Source: Paramecium octaurelia (taxonomy: Eukaryota > Ciliophora > Oligohymenophorea > Peniculida > Parameciidae). Taken from it: DNA of 64,000 nucleotides. This document shows, one piece after another, positions 24,210 through 37,400 of this stretch; within the stretch, counting starts at the first letter, position 1; each line of letters begins with the position of its first letter. Below the pieces are notes generated by a model. The model had not been told where the DNA came from and did no database searches. It saw only the letters and a list, made by a program, of their open reading frames with translations. A program made the translations under genes and the position numbers. The stretch covers positions 129,483-193,482 of the forward strand of contig CAJJDP010000045.1 in the NCBI GenBank assembly GCA_905182995.1, in the 5' to 3' direction.

Positions 24210-24960
24210 AAGTCAGCCTTGCTTTAAGATTTTATCCTTGGGTTCTAGTTCAGTTGGCAAGACCTCACTCATAAATCAATTTTAAGTAATGAATTCACAA
24301 TGAAATCGATGAGTATGGTGGGAGGGATATGTGTAAAATAAAAGTGTTCATAGTATTAGGAATCTATGATATTTAAAATAAACAACCAATAAGTGAAGGT
24401 GCAACTGTGGGATACTGCAGGACAGGAGAGATTCAGATCACTCACTAAAAATTATTATTGAGGTTGTGATGCAGTTGTTATAATCAATGATGTTACAACA
24501 TGAAGATTTTCGATTAAGTTAATAGTTGGATTGCAGATTTCGTTGAGTATGCTATCACTTCTATTAGAAGCAAATGCGAAAGATCAGCAAATTAAAATGA
24601 TTTTGGGTAATAAGATAGATATGTAAACCAGAGATGTGAGTACTGAATTCGGGAAGGCGTACTCAAAAAGTAAGAAAATCATATTCTAAGAGGTCTCAAC
24701 CATAGAAAACACCAATTTTTAAAGTACTATGTTGAAATTAATTGAAATCTTAGTTTCTCATACGACAATAGAATCAGGAGACTAGAATCAGCGTAGAGGT
24801 TCCATGGTTGAAATCAAGTAAACTGTTATTGAAGATCCTTTCATCAATAAATCAGCCAGATTGTGTAAGGATACATCTATCTCTGATCATTTCAAATTAG
24901 AAACAATAAAATCAGCAGAAGATAGTCTCAAGAAGGTATTCAAATCAATAACACACACCC
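24210..24960 (+). pseudogene. Decayed Rab-family small GTPase
   Basis: The ordered Rab blocks are visible: P-loop ILSLGSSSVGKTSLINQF, then FTMKSMSMVGG, switch II VQLWDTAGQERFRSLTKNYY, VNSWIADFVEY, and MILGNKIDMQTRDVSTEFG (NKxD). The frame is broken four times: a shift in a T run after INQF, a TGA at the position of the conserved Arg after KNYY, a shift after INDVTT, and a shift after WIADFVE even if a 21-nt intron is removed. A 27-nt intron before ESMIFK is plausible. No in-frame ATG precedes the P-loop: an in-frame TGA comes first. A stop-free tail continues in the last frame well past 24960 without a CC prenylation motif. This looks like a pseudogene more than a sequencing problem. Confidence 0.8.
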
Positions 24961-25176
24961 AATCACTAATTGGCATCTCCTTGAGATAATACGAATAATG
25001 CATAGTTATAGTCTAGGACTTCTTTTTAACCCATCCATCCAAGACAATCTGGGATTATAAGGAAGGAGTATTTCAGAAAGCATTCATCTAATCAAAGTAG
25101 TGTGTGTTCTTGCTGAATATTATTTAACCTCTGTTTATTAAATACCAAAAAGATTTAAAAATTTATTTTAAATATA

Positions 25177-25651
25177 ATGCCAAAGGGATAGACCACTACA
25201 ACCTAAAAAGCTTAAAAGGCAGCAAAAAATGCCAGAGTTGCCAAAAAAGTTGTCAGAGCCAGAAAACATTTCTAAAATAGATTCCACACTGCCAAACCAT
25301 TAGCATTAACTAGAAAACCTAAATTCACCAGATTAACAAGATAATTAAAACCAATCACCAAAGGTTTAGATTTCTAAAATGTCCTTAAACATCCACTCAT
25401 TACAGAAAAAGATATGAAGAAAATGGAAGATGAAAACACCATGGTCTTCTATGTTAATTAAAAATCAACCAAGCCATAAATAAAAAGAGCATTCTCTAAA
25501 ATTTATGAGGTCAAAGTCAGAAAAGTCAATGTATTCCATCTCTGCTTATCATTAGATCTTAAATACATTCGGTGGAAAGAAGAAGGCATACATTAGATTG
25601 GGTGGAGAAAACGATGCACTTAATTTGGCCAACAAAATCGGTATCATCTGA
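25177..25651 (+). CDS. RPL23A: Large ribosomal subunit protein uL23 (L23A/L25)
   Basis: A protein of the 60S subunit near the peptide exit tunnel, contacting 25S/28S rRNA. It starts MPKGQTTTTQKAQKAAKNAR with the basic N-terminal tail typical of the eukaryotic form. HPLITEKDMKKMEDENTMVF and YEVKVRKVN follow. The 25-nt intron at 25531-25555 (GTATTCC...ATTAG) is well placed: after it the family ending reads FGGKKKAYIRLGG to ANKIGII and TGA. Length is about 149 residues, normal for the family. This short conserved gene is the cleanest demonstration in the window of TAA/TAG as Gln, TGA stop and a 25-nt intron. Confidence 0.97.
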
Positions 25652-25715
25652 GTGACAATTATATTACACAGTAAAATATATATATTCAAATTTATCCAAA
25701 TTATTTTTATCTATT

Positions 25716-26213
25716 ATGAACCATTCCATCAGAAACATTTATACTTTTAGAAAGAAACAAAAAAACTTCAACAAAACCTTTGCAGCCAAGTATATCAAAT
25801 AACTACTCACCAATACCCAAACACTCTCTACTCCAATCCCTCATTTGAGAATTGAAGAAGAAATCAATGAACACACTAAAATTGAGGATTCCTTAAATAT
25901 AAAACAATCAGTTGATGATTCCTCATTGCATTCTTCTCATATCATCTAAATTACTCACACCATTAAAAAAAGAGCCAATTTAGATTGTGAAAATTATCGC
26001 TTGATCTATCGACTCAACTCTAAATCTTGTGTTGTTCCCTGCAAGGTTTCATTAAGAAAATTTAAAATGAACTAACAAGATCTAAAATTTATGGAGGAAT
26101 TTGATAATCTAAAATCTCAGTTGCAATTTAAATAACCTAATGAAATTGATTTTCTGACTCCCTACAATGAGTTTTATCAAAAGATAAATGAAATCGTATT
26201 GAATAAACTATGA
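25716..26213 (+). CDS. Hypothetical protein, 165 residues
   Basis: I do not recognise this protein. The intronless reading starts MNHSIRNIYTFRKKQKNFNK, with a very basic N-terminus. It passes an acidic and Ser-rich middle (IEDSLNIKQSVDDSSLHSSH) and ends NEFYQKINEIVLNKL at TGA 26211-26213. It is hydrophilic and contains three Cys, one pair spaced CVVPC. It follows the uL23 gene by 64 bases on the same strand. No domain can be named. Confidence 0.6.
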
Positions 26214-26294
26214 ATATGTTATCATTTTATTACTATTGACAACTATTTTAAAAATTGCGGCTTTTTGAGCAAATACTTTTTATAATAAATTATA

Positions 26295-27163
26295 ATGGCA
26301 TTTTGGTTGATTAACTTGGAAACAGACATTATGTTAGGTTTCATCCCTTAATACCCAAAACTCTCAATTATCGTTGCCTTTATCTTTTGGATCATCAATA
26401 TTCTCACAATAATCGTTTAATAGTCTTACATTATAGATAATGGAGATAGGGGAATATTTTCTTATGAAACTTTAATATCAGTATTAATAGTCTATGGGAC
26501 TCTCGGACTTAGTTAATATTTAATTGTTCAAGTAAATCTTAGAATTAATGATCATAGAAAAGAATTCGAGATTCTTCTGTTTAAATAGCACCAGAAGAAT
26601 AATTAACACCATAAAAAACTGGATAATTGACAATGAAGTCTCCATTGAGGACTGTTATCACTCAGAATTCACATAGGAAGTAACCTAGACTACTGCCATT
26701 AGCTACTAACTTTTAAAAACGTTATTTCAAAGGACTGTTTTTATTTATTACTATATTTGTAATTCATTCCTTATTATTTATCCATCAAACTACGTCCCTT
26801 ATTATTTTGAAGGCTGCTTTATCATTGCACATCATATTACTGACTTAATTATTTTCATCCGTACTCATCAATTTCTTTACTATAATCTCAATAGGGAATC
26901 TACTAATCAATTTATACTCGATGAATGTTTTCGTAAAGTATTTTGGAAGCAACACTTTTTATTTGGCGTTCATGAATTTTTTGACCAATACTACTGAAAT
27001 GTATATATTTTCCTTAAATTTGGCATTGATTATGGCATCTATAGTTGGATTGCTGTTTATTAACGATTTAGTTAGTCAAATCTTATTTTACTTTTACTTG
27101 TCAATCTTTGGGATGGCATTTCTAATAAAGATATATCAAAAAATAAAGGCAAATGAATACTGA
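26295..27163 (+). CDS. Multipass membrane protein, unknown family
   Basis: It starts MAFWLINLETDIMLGFIPQY. A 26-nt intron near 26534 (GTAAATC...CATAG) is inferred, because it converts an early stop into a long reading. Hydrophobic segments include LSIIVAFIFWIINILTIIV, TLISVLIVYGTLGL, GLFLFITIFVIHSLLFI, LINFFTIISIGNLLINL, ALIMASIVGLLFI and ILFYFYLSIFGMAFLI, so about six to seven helices in 280 residues. A hydrophilic loop rich in Gln, Thr and Lys separates helix 2 from the rest. No transporter or channel signature is visible to me. Confidence 0.65.
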
Positions 27164-27186
27164 TTGATATGATAATATTTAATATA

Positions 27187-28286
27187 TCAAACTTGGATAT
27201 TGCTAAAATCTACTGATTAGACTAATTATAAGGCCTGCTCACTAATGGCTTGTTCACGTTAGAATTCATTCTTAGTGTCAGTGTAGATCTGAACTTCATC
27301 GGCATAGAGATCGTTTTCCAATTAAAGTTGTTATTCGTATGAAGCTTGATCGGCTGCTCTTTAGTCTCTGAAAGCAGTTACCTAATCAATTTTATCTATT
27401 AAGTTCAAAACCACTAAATACCTAAAGTTGCAGTCAAATCAACATTCAGAGCATTGATTTATCTTTGGAATTCAGCATATTCGGCATTCAATTGATCGAC
27501 TCTGGCTTCAAATTCTTCCTAATCCTAAACTTCTTATAGTGATAAATCATTGATGGAATCGACAATAGCATTTCTAAATTCATTCAAACTATCAACAATT
27601 TGAGTCAAGACTCCTTGATCTGAGAAGTTTTGATTGGAAGCCAATGTGATCAAGGCTTTTAAGAATGGGGCCATTTTGCTTCTGGGTTTGATGTTGGATT
27701 CTATCTTTTTGAGTGAATTTTGGAATTTCTTCACCTAAGCCAATGATGGATTGTTGAGAGTTGATAAAAGTGACAAGGCATCATCTACAGCAGCAGTAGC
27801 GTCATTTAATTCTGCTACTTATGCTTCATAAGCCTCATGTTCTTATTCTCTTGTCAAATTCTCTTCATCCACCTTTTGTCTGTTCTGTTCCTAATATTCT
27901 TCCAAAGTAGCAATCCTTAATTCCAATTGTTCCTTTCTTGGGTTCAAAAGATTCTCAATAACATCATCTGATCTGCTAACATCGATTACTGCTTATTATA
28001 TCTATTGATTGAGTTGAACAAGTAAAGCATTGTGTTCATTAGTTCTGCGTTGGAAATTGAAGTCAAGCAACTCAAGTCCATCCTCTAGATCATTGACAAG
28101 TTCTTCTATTGCATCCAATAACTCTGAGACTGATCCTCCGGCCATTGAATGTAACTCAACTAAGTGAAGTAAGGCTCTTCCATAATTTGTCTTTTATAAT
28201 TCAGCTTGCAACTTTTAAGGACTTTAACTCTTTATCTTAGCGCATGTTGCCAAAGAAATGAGTAATATTAAGATAACTATTCTCAT
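27187..28286 (-). CDS. Trichocyst matrix protein (TMP) family
   Basis: A building block of the crystalline contents of trichocysts, the exocytotic secretory organelles of Paramecium. It starts MRIVILILLISLATCAKI, a signal peptide. The mature part is almost entirely acidic, heptad-like helix with many Gln, Glu, Leu and Ala. It includes HLVELHSMAGGSVSELLDAI and LTQIVDSLNEFRNAIVDSIN, the latter resembling the repeated L..L.....D.. pattern of TMP chains. One intron of about 26 nt near 27395-27420 lets the reading continue to TGA 27187-27189. Length is about 358 residues, in the range for TMP precursors, which are cleaved into two chains in the secretory pathway. A second TMP gene is at 43778-45023. 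Confidence 0.85.
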
Positions 28287-28313
28287 TTGTTTTTAATATT
28301 ATTATTATTTTTA

Positions 28314-28532
28314 TCATATTCCGTTTTTGATTATATATATCTCTGATTAAATATCTTCAACAAAAATACAACTATCAATTATCTCCATCTAAATATCCGA
28401 TTCATCATTCTCAACCCTTAATTCTTTCATACCTACAAATCCTTTGGGTTACACACTTTCTGTTTTATAAATAAGTCTCTTTAATTACTTTTTATTTATA
28501 TTTTTAATGAATTTGATATCCCCACATTGCAT
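28314..28532 (-). CDS. Small putative protein, 72 residues
   Basis: A short intronless reading that only appears with the ciliate code. MQCGDIKFIKNINKKQLKRL opens it; VQPKGFVGMKELRVENDESD follows; it ends with an acidic then hydrophobic tail at TGA 28314-28316. Composition moves from basic to acidic and is protein-like. It lies in the 390-base gap between the TMP gene and the RBR ligase. An alternative in-frame ATG at GMKEL would give a 37-residue product. I know no family for it. Conservation would decide. Confidence 0.42.
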
Positions 28533-28678
28533 ATTTAAAAAATAAAATTCTATTATCTAATTCTATTATCACATCCAGACACATAACTTTCATACAGAAT
28601 TCTGTTGAATTCGCAGGAAAATTTTATCAAATTCTTATTTTAAGACTTCTTTATTAATATTATTTTAAATAAAAATAT

Positions 28679-30229
28679 ATGATGTAGGAGGAGTTATATT
28701 AATAAGATGACTATGATGGTGGCTATGAATACCTTACAGATTCAGGCTAAATAGATTATATACCAAATTTGGTTCGAACTCCATCCACTAAGTATTTAAT
28801 TATGCTATTTTAAAGTTAAGAAATTCTGGAATTAAAAGATGTGACGAAATTTATAGATCAATTGATTGGCAACATTGGAGAGTTACTGAATTTGGATGCC
28901 GACAATACATACGAAGTATCAAAATTTTTAATTTAATTTAGATCTTAATGTTTTATAAATGGAACAAGGACCGCATTTACGCTGAATACCACGAGACAAT
29001 TTTGGAATAATTAAAAAACTAAGGAGTATTTAACAACCACTCAGCAATTTGTTATCCAGACAAAATCTCTATGTGTCCCCTTTGTATGGAAGAAACTAAA
29101 TTAATTCAACTAGGGTGTCGACATTAATTTTGCAAAGGCTGCATTTAACAAACAATCGCTTAAAGATTTATCAAAGAATAATTTTTAGTTATCCCTTGTT
29201 TATAGTATGGTTGTAAATATAAATTACCTATGTCAATGATTAAGAATCTTTCAAAGCCAGATGAGTATCAAAAAATAGTTTGTAGAAAATTTATTGAAAC
29301 AAATAGGACACTTGCCTATTGCCAAGGAGTCGATTGCAAAAAAATTATAAAACCAAAAGATTCTTCCTTAACTACTGTAACATGTCCTTGTGGTACTCAA
29401 TTTTGTTTTAGGTGCAAAAATGAATTACATCAGCCAGTCCCTTGTGATATGGCTAAAACTTGGGTTTCGGAAATCACAAAGAATGAAGCAAATATCAAAT
29501 GGATTGTACTTAATACAAAAATCTGTCCCTTTTGTAAAAAACCAGTTTAACGATCTGATGGATGTAATTACCTTATGTGTAAACCTCCAGGAGGTTGTGG
29601 AAATGCTTTTTGCTATGTTTGTAGCAACCCTTGGGAACCTGATCACAAAGATCATTTTAAATGCAGCAAATACGTTCCTCCTGCAAATGATTTAGAAAAA
29701 GAAAAGGAAATCTTAGCCAGATATAACTTTTATTATGAGAGATTCTTGAATTCCAATTCAGCTGTTGAATAAACTTAAACCAGATTAAAACAACTGAGAG
29801 AAAAGCACAATCAAGAAATCTAAGAAATATATGAAGTCACATCTCTTGAATTTGAATTTTTGGAAGAAGCTCTCAAAGAATTAGTCCAATCTAGATAAGT
29901 GTTGAAATGGTATTCTTTACATTCTATTTTGTAGGACTTCTTGTCTTGGATACTTTATCTCATAGACCAATCCTAATTCATCCAAATTATTCGATAATTA
30001 TTAAAAGGAATTTGAGCATTCCTGTGAATAACTAGGTATCCTATGTATGTAGCTTTTTAACGAACTAGAGAAATTGCAAAATCTATTTACAAGGCAATCA
30101 ACCACATTGGAACAGAGAAAAAATGATTTTTATGGAAGAAGAGAACAAATCTTAAAACTATAAAATAAATGTTATAATTTGAGACGTAATTTATTAAAGG
30201 CAAGCGAAAATGGAGAAATTATGAATTGA
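28679..30229 (+). CDS. RBR ubiquitin ligase, Ariadne-like
   Basis: An E3 ligase that takes ubiquitin from E2 onto its own Cys before passing it to the substrate. It starts MMQEELYQQDDYDGGYEYLT, an acidic N-terminus as in Ariadne proteins. After a 26-nt intron, RING1 reads CPLCMEETKLIQLGCRHQFC and onward to the last Cys pair. The IBR holds YCQGVDCKKI, CPCGTQFCFRC and VPCDMAK. RING2 reads ICPFCKKPVQRSDGCNYLMC, where the last Cys matches the catalytic Cys of HHARI (NHMVC), then FCYVCSNPWEPDHKDHFKC. A C-terminal helical Ariadne domain follows after a 25-nt intron near 29908 and ends SENGEIMN at TGA 30227-30229. Length about 500 residues, complete. Confidence 0.93.
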
Positions 30230-31422
30230 TCTAATAAAATCTATGCATATATTAAGTTATTTGTTATGATCAGTTAATTTTTTTAATCTCACATGTCTCA
30301 CTTCCTAAATTATAATTGATTGTGTTGTTATTTACTTTGAATTTTAAAGAAATGCATAATTGCTGGGGTTTCTAAAATTTTCACAATCAATTAAATTTAG
30401 AAAAAAATTAACTCAATACTTTAATGCTACCTTTCTCTAAGAATGACAAAAAATGATCTTAATATATATTTATTTCATATTATTAATTTTAATATAATGT
30501 AAGATTATTAAATTCCATTTTAATATGCTTCTTGAATATAATCCCTCTGAATGTTTTTAAAAAATTGCGAATAAATATATATTAAATTTAATTACCAAAT
30601 TATCCAGAATTTAGTATCTAAAGTTTGTTATTTATTTCAATGCTTCTAAATGATGTAAAATTTCAAATAATATTTATCATCACAATTTAACAGTATATTG
30701 TTCATTAAAATAAAATTAATCATTTTTATCGCAATATAATATTAATATTAAGAATTTGTTATCTATTTTAAATAATAGCTTTATTAAATATTAAGTCTGG
30801 TTTTGATAACATTTTTAGTGAAGTGAATATGTAAATGGAAAAACTATCGTTTTTATATATTTAATTAGTTAACAGTTTATTTAATTATAAAAATAAGTTA
30901 GTCGGTTTTAACTAATATCAAATGGTAATGTGGAACTTATTAGTATAAGTCATTAATTTTTAATTTCAAATGTTGATCTTCTAAAAATATAATTTTTAAA
31001 GAAATTAAATAATTCTCTAGTAATTTGAATAAGCAACTTAATTTTTGAAGATCATTAATGAAGGACCGATGCTTTATATATTTTATGATTATTAATGAGC
31101 AAATTATTTATATCATCGAATATACTTAAGATGCTGATAATAGTGTGTTTGCAAAAATATACTAAAATGATAAATAAACTTATATATAAAAATTAGAGGA
31201 TGCTAATTAAAACTTATGTAAACAATAGTACTTAATATTAAATCAATATCCTTCTATATTTAAGGAAAATTAGTACTTAAGTTCCCAAGAAATACAAAAT
31301 CTTAATGAAGTATTTGTTATATATGATTGGTTAACACAAATTATTATTTAATGTAATAATTGGCCCCGAGGGTTTTATTAATTATAGATATATTATAAAA
31401 AATCATAATTTTTAAATATCAA
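30230..31422. other. Long AT-rich gene-free stretch
   Basis: This 1.2 kb between two plus-strand genes is very AT-rich. Most of it shows no coding signal. From 31058 there is a stop-free plus-strand reading (MKDRCFIYFMIINEQIIYII, later KIYQNDKQTYIQKLEDANQN) that stays open into the start of the next gene in another frame. It is protein-like in places but not convincing. No RNA gene or repeat recognised. Confidence 0.45.
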
Positions 31423-34400
31423 ATGTTTTTTCTCTACATCTTCAGCATACTGTCGTTAAAGTAAATATTGTTTGTATTCTAAGTTTTTACAAAGGAAATT
31501 CATCTTGTGGTATTTTTAATGTAGTAACTTCACCTGAAAATGAACAAAGAATATTATTCTAAGATCTTTCAGATGAAATAACTAAGGACTATTCTTGGGG
31601 AGTTTGGACAAGATATTTGCCAAAATATGAGCCGATTGAAGACTTGGCATAGAAAACTAAATTGATGCATGTACTATCAGAAAGTTTCGAGGAACGAAAT
31701 AATTTAGTTTACTTTATAGTTTTGGATAGAGAGGAATTGGTTATGTATCATAATTTATTCATCTATCGAAATAATTATGCTGAAATAAGAGAATTTTAAG
31801 TTAATCAGGATTTAATATAAGATAATTGGGTTTTTTTCTACTTTTGCTATTCTCAAACATAATAAATATACAGCATATTTTTATATGTCAATGGGAAAAA
31901 AGAAAATGTGCAAATGAATCAAGGAGGGCCATTCTAAATTGTAAATGAAGGACTGAAAATATACAAATTAGGTGGTTATCAAATAATCCGTTATTAGAAT
32001 ACAGATTTGCAGGAATCAATAATTTCTTTAAGTCCTTTTTCAGGGGAAATATCTGATATGGACTTAAGAATGGGGACATCATATTTCTATAATGATATCC
32101 CAACCTTTTTATTAAATATTTATGATGCCAATTGTGTGATTTTGTTGTGTAATAAAGAAATATTAAATGGTTTGATAATGTAAAAATAATATCTGGGAGA
32201 CTTCGATAAACTTCAATTAACTTATATAGATAAAAAATTCATGATTTATGGATGGGTAAAACTAAATGAATTGGAAGAGGTACATAGTATAAGTTAATTA
32301 ATTAGATGTCTACTGTGAAGTCAGTTTTAATGAGAGCCAGTTTAAGAAAGACTTATTTTGATGATCTCTATCAAGGCGATAAGGCTATTTATTGGGAGTA
32401 TTTGTAAAGCAATTAAAATAATGAATAAAACGGATTTTCAGTAACAACTTATCATAATGATCCAACTAAACCACTTTCTTAGTATAAGACTCTTGATATT
32501 GACTCTTGGGTATTGTAAGGATCATAATATCAATCAGCCATTACATTTTGGCACTGGTTTGTGTATTAAGAAGGTGTTAATGATAATAACAATATTAAGT
32601 TATCAATTTATTTTGGTTCAAGCAAAAAGACTTAAATTCTACAAATGAAACAAATTCATTTTGAGAAATCCTCATTATATTTCACAATAGGCGGTGATAA
32701 GTTCAATAAGAATTTTAGAGGAGAAATTCGTAATTTAACATTTTATTATTGTTACAATTTAGATACTCCTAAAACTAAAAGTAAATTATTGTATTTATTT
32801 GTTAGTCTGTCATTATAGTTGTAAAAGCTGTTTTGGACCTGAAGAAACCTAATGTCTTGAGTGTGACGAGTCTGATTTATAGAAAAGAACATTAAATCAA
32901 GGAGCTTGTAAATGCTAATCTGGGTATATTGATAATAAAGAAAAAGGATGCCAACGTAAATTAGTTATTTATCGATTATAGCTGTATCATAATTAGTTAC
33001 AATTGAAATTCAAGAAGCATTGGATGTTGATGATTCAAATTGTAAATTGGGTGAATTCTTAGTTTTACTCTTTGGGAAGGCTTATTGTTTAGCCTGTCCG
33101 GGGTAGTACACTGCTTCTAGTTTGAATTGTGTTGAATGTATAGCTGATCCAAAACGTTGGTATTTAAATCCGACTTGCAAAAGTGATTACTTTCAACCTT
33201 TATAAGATAATACGGATTATGTTTATTTAGAAACTTTACGTAATGAAATAGATTATTAATACTACTTGATTAATCAACTGAATTTATAGGAAGTACCAAA
33301 AGTGGAACTTTGTTCTGGATGTTTAGGAAAGACAACCAGTAATTTCAATTTCATTGAAAATTATTAATTGAACATTCTATCTAGATTTGCATGCAAGACT
33401 TGCTATTCTGTTATTAATGGTGAATGCATCAATGTTAATAAGGACTGCATTAATTGTGATACTTCTGCAAATTGTTAGAAATGCAAAACTAATTACACAT
33501 TATTTGAAGGATAATGCTATGAATGTCCTTATTATTGTCCAAATTGCAAAAAGAATAAAACAGGTCTATATTGTTTGAGTTGCATATCAGGTTACAATTA
33601 TAATTCTACTACTCTTTAATGTTAGTAATGTGGTTAATTTTGTTCTGTGTGTATAGAAAACGAGATATTGCCATATTTATAATGTGTTCGATGTATTGAT
33701 GATAAAAAATATTTTATATCTGCAGATAGATAAATGTGTCGATTGAAAAATTTAGAGCATTGTGAAATTCAAGCAGAAGAACATATATAAGGAGACAACC
33801 TTAATTTTTCAATTCAGAATCGGAATATTCCATATGGATCAACAGTTGATATTGTGGCCAATATAACTACTTTATCTACATTCCCAGTTTGTTTGTTGTG
33901 CGAAGATCAATATGTAAATAAATTAACTTTATATTCCTCAAATGAATGTGTTCATGCCAGTGATACAAGTAAATTACCAGGATTGAGAGATGAGCTCAAA
34001 TAACTAGTATTAGACTCTCAGAATCACTCATATTAATTGTCATTTTCAAATTGGGCTAGTTCAACCACAAATTATACTGTAATTTATGGAAAAACAACCA
34101 AACTTTGGATTGCAAACAATTCTAATCCGGTCTAACAAATCTACTACAATTTTAGCAGTGTTGTGGTTTCAACTAATTTTATTAATGAGGATCCTTCTCT
34201 TACATGTTCAGATCCACATTGTATAGACTGTATCAAAAACTATATTTGGTCTAAAGAGTTTTGTATAAAATGTCAAAATGGATATTATTCAAGTGCATTC
34301 ACAGGACTTTGTTACGTATGTTCAGAAGAGTGCTAAGAGTGCCTACATTCACATCAAGTTTATCAAGATTCTTGGAAGTGGCAGATCATCCCATACTATC

Positions 34401-37400
34401 AATATCGAAGTAATATATTCTTTGGGTTTCATCACTATAACTACTATTGTGTTTCTACTGATAATGAGATGTATGAGCAAGTGTGTACTAAATGCAAAGG
34501 AAAAGATGCTTTACATGATGGAAAATGCTATAAATATTGTAATTGTGATGAATGTATTTTCCAAAATGGTGAGAATAAATGTTTGAGATGCAAAGACTCT
34601 AAAACTTACATTGATGGTCAATGTGTGAAATGTCCTAATTATTGCGATGTTTGCAAATAATTAAAAAATTCAGAAGTCAGTTAAATCAATCCTTACTTTG
34701 ATCCAATTGATTCTACCTTGTATAGGTATGCCAAGGCCTGCTTAAAGAAATAGACTAGTCCACCTGAAAAGGGTTTTATTTATCATGATTCTAGTTTAGG
34801 ATTAGAAGTGAACTGCTTAAATGAAGAAAAATAACCATGTTATAAATATGCTGAAAAGATATTAAATTTGTATTGTAGTTAAGAAAGCTTTGATTTGGAA
34901 TACGGATTAATTACAAATGAAAAAGATAAATTATTATTTCTAGATCAAAACATACTTTTGAATGAAATCTTTTCATAAAGCACATCATCTCATTTTTCTA
35001 ATTAAGAGAATGATTTTCTGATTGAACTATTTAATGAGAAGAGTGTAAAGCTTATGAGATACATACTTAAGATGAAACCAAACACAGGAGATTGTAGGAT
35101 TTAAAAGAACACTTTTGTATATTCTAATTTAAGGAAAAATGTATTTATGCTTCAATCATTAGAATTGATTTTAGAATCAACTTCTAACTTACCTATCTAC
35201 TTTGGGAACAATGTAACATTTTAATAATTTACATCAATTACTTTCAAAAATATACTCTTAGATTCTCTTTCAGGAGTTGTTGGGTTATACTTTTAAAATA
35301 ATTAAGATGTTGCACTCACTTTGAATCAGCTTGTTGTATCAAATTGCAATAACTTAAAATTGTAATTTATAGTTGAAAATCCTAAATCAATTATTCTTAC
35401 ATAAGTGACTTTGAAAAATGCAGAACTTATGAATACTGATGGCTTTATAAATTATTACTTTACAAAACCAAAATTAGATAATAAATTGATTATTACTCTC
35501 AACAATCTAGTTATTCAAGACTCCAAAATAACTAATTCTCATTTCCTCACTTAATTTTTAGACACAAATTATGGGAATTAAAAGCTAATTATTAATGGTT
35601 TTAAGTCTTTAAATAATGAAGTTACCAATTCCTAGATGATATATACAGATTTAAAGAATCAAATAAGAGAATCTGAAATTGTCATTTAAGATTTCCTTTC
35701 AGATGGAGATAAATTAACAAAATCAAGTTTCTTTGTTTTACATGGTGCTTTAAGTATTTTATTCAACAGAACGACCATCCAAAATGGAAATTATTATCAA
35801 GAAGCAATATTATTCAAGTTGCCTTTGTTTACAATTCAGAATTTCAACATCCTAAATAACTATTTTCACAGTTCTGATAATCGCGTATTAACCAATATTT
35901 TGGACTCATTATATGCAGATAACATAAAAGATAATACTGTCGTAATGGAATCACTGTAATTTGCAGGAAACTTTTATGTAGGAAATAATGTCTTTATGGA
36001 ATTGATGAGTAGTGATAACTTTATTAATTTGGGTGTAGAAATTGATCAACTAATTCTAGCTTCAAATTAATTTTAATTTTCTGGTAAAATTAGATCACCC
36101 ATAATTTCATCGAATGCTTCGATTTATCTAGATGTGAGTCAGTTATTATTAAAAAATACAAAGATCATACGCTCCTATACATTACCTGAATTCTCAATCA
36201 ATAATGCTGATATGGTCAAAGTAATTAGTTTTTATGTGACTTCTAATAAGGCCTTTCTATTCAAACCTATCCATTCATAATCATCTTGTGTTGGTTCAAA
36301 TTTAGACTATGGATATGGAACCATTTTTCAATTTTATAATATTAAGCAAACCTATTTCGAATAAGCTGTGCTGTAAAATTTAATTTCGATCAACTCCCCC
36401 TTCTTTATAATAAAGTCTTTGGAAAGGACTAATTTTAGAATTTAAGAATCTATAAGTATAACAGATCATATCTATCTCAATAACAGTTTAATTACCACTA
36501 GCTAGTCTGAATAAATGGGAATCTTAAGTATCATTTCTGAATAGGAGCAAAGTATTAAGATGGATAAAATCACAGCGTAGAATAATATGTTACATTGCTA
36601 TGAAAATGATCTATTATCTAGATAAACTTCGACAATACTTGTAGTGAATCCATATTCTAATGTTATTCTCGGGAACTCTCTTTTTTCTGAGAATATTGTC
36701 ACTGAAAGTTTTGGTTCCAATTTAGTGATTATGAGCAAATCCTTATTGATATTAAATACCCAATTTTATGATTAGAATATATTGAAATACTAAAATCTGA
36801 GAGACAGATTGATTTGGGGTTATGCAGAGGATGAACAAATTTACTTTGAAAACTTAAAGAATGAATTCCCAATAAAATCAAAAGGAGGAAATGCATTTTT
36901 ATCTGCTGAAGAAATCTAACTATTAAATGTTAGTTCAAAGAATTCTATGGCATTTCAGGGTGGTGCCTTCTATTTGTTTACTGTCTCCAATGGAGTGGTA
37001 AATATCATGAATTCTTCATTCATTCAAAGCTAGTCCAACTTGTTAGTTTAGGATAAATCTTAAGGTGGTACATTATATGTAGATGCATCTTAATCAACAT
37101 TATAATTTTTGTTGTCTAATTGTGTAATATCTGGCAGTTAAAGCAGAAGAGAAGGAGGAGTACTTTTTATTGAACCTTCCAGAGATTCAAATTAAATCAT
37201 TTTAGAATCTAATTTTGTAACTGAGATCTATTCTCTCTATTATGCTTTTCTCAAATTGCCAATCTAATTTACTAGCAAGACTCTGATTCTAAATATTAAA
37301 ATTTCTAATTTGTCTGTAACTAATTCTTATTCAGGATATTATTAATTTTATGGATAGTTACTTGATTTAACTAAAAATGAAATATAAGATTAAGGCAGAA

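Noticed and set aside
24430..24470. TGA in the Rab relic as a recoded amino acid
   Set aside because: TGA serves as a normal stop in all intact genes here and the relic has several frame shifts, so pseudogene decay is the simpler reading.
28760..28790. GGTTCGAACTCC resembling a tRNA T-arm
   Set aside because: It sits inside the N-terminal coding region of the RBR ligase (LVRTPS) and no anticodon or acceptor arms pair around it.
31058..31422. Separate gene upstream of the giant surface protein
   Set aside because: The reading has no recognisable domain, overlaps the signal-peptide exon in another frame and may reflect only the rarity of TGA in AT-rich DNA.
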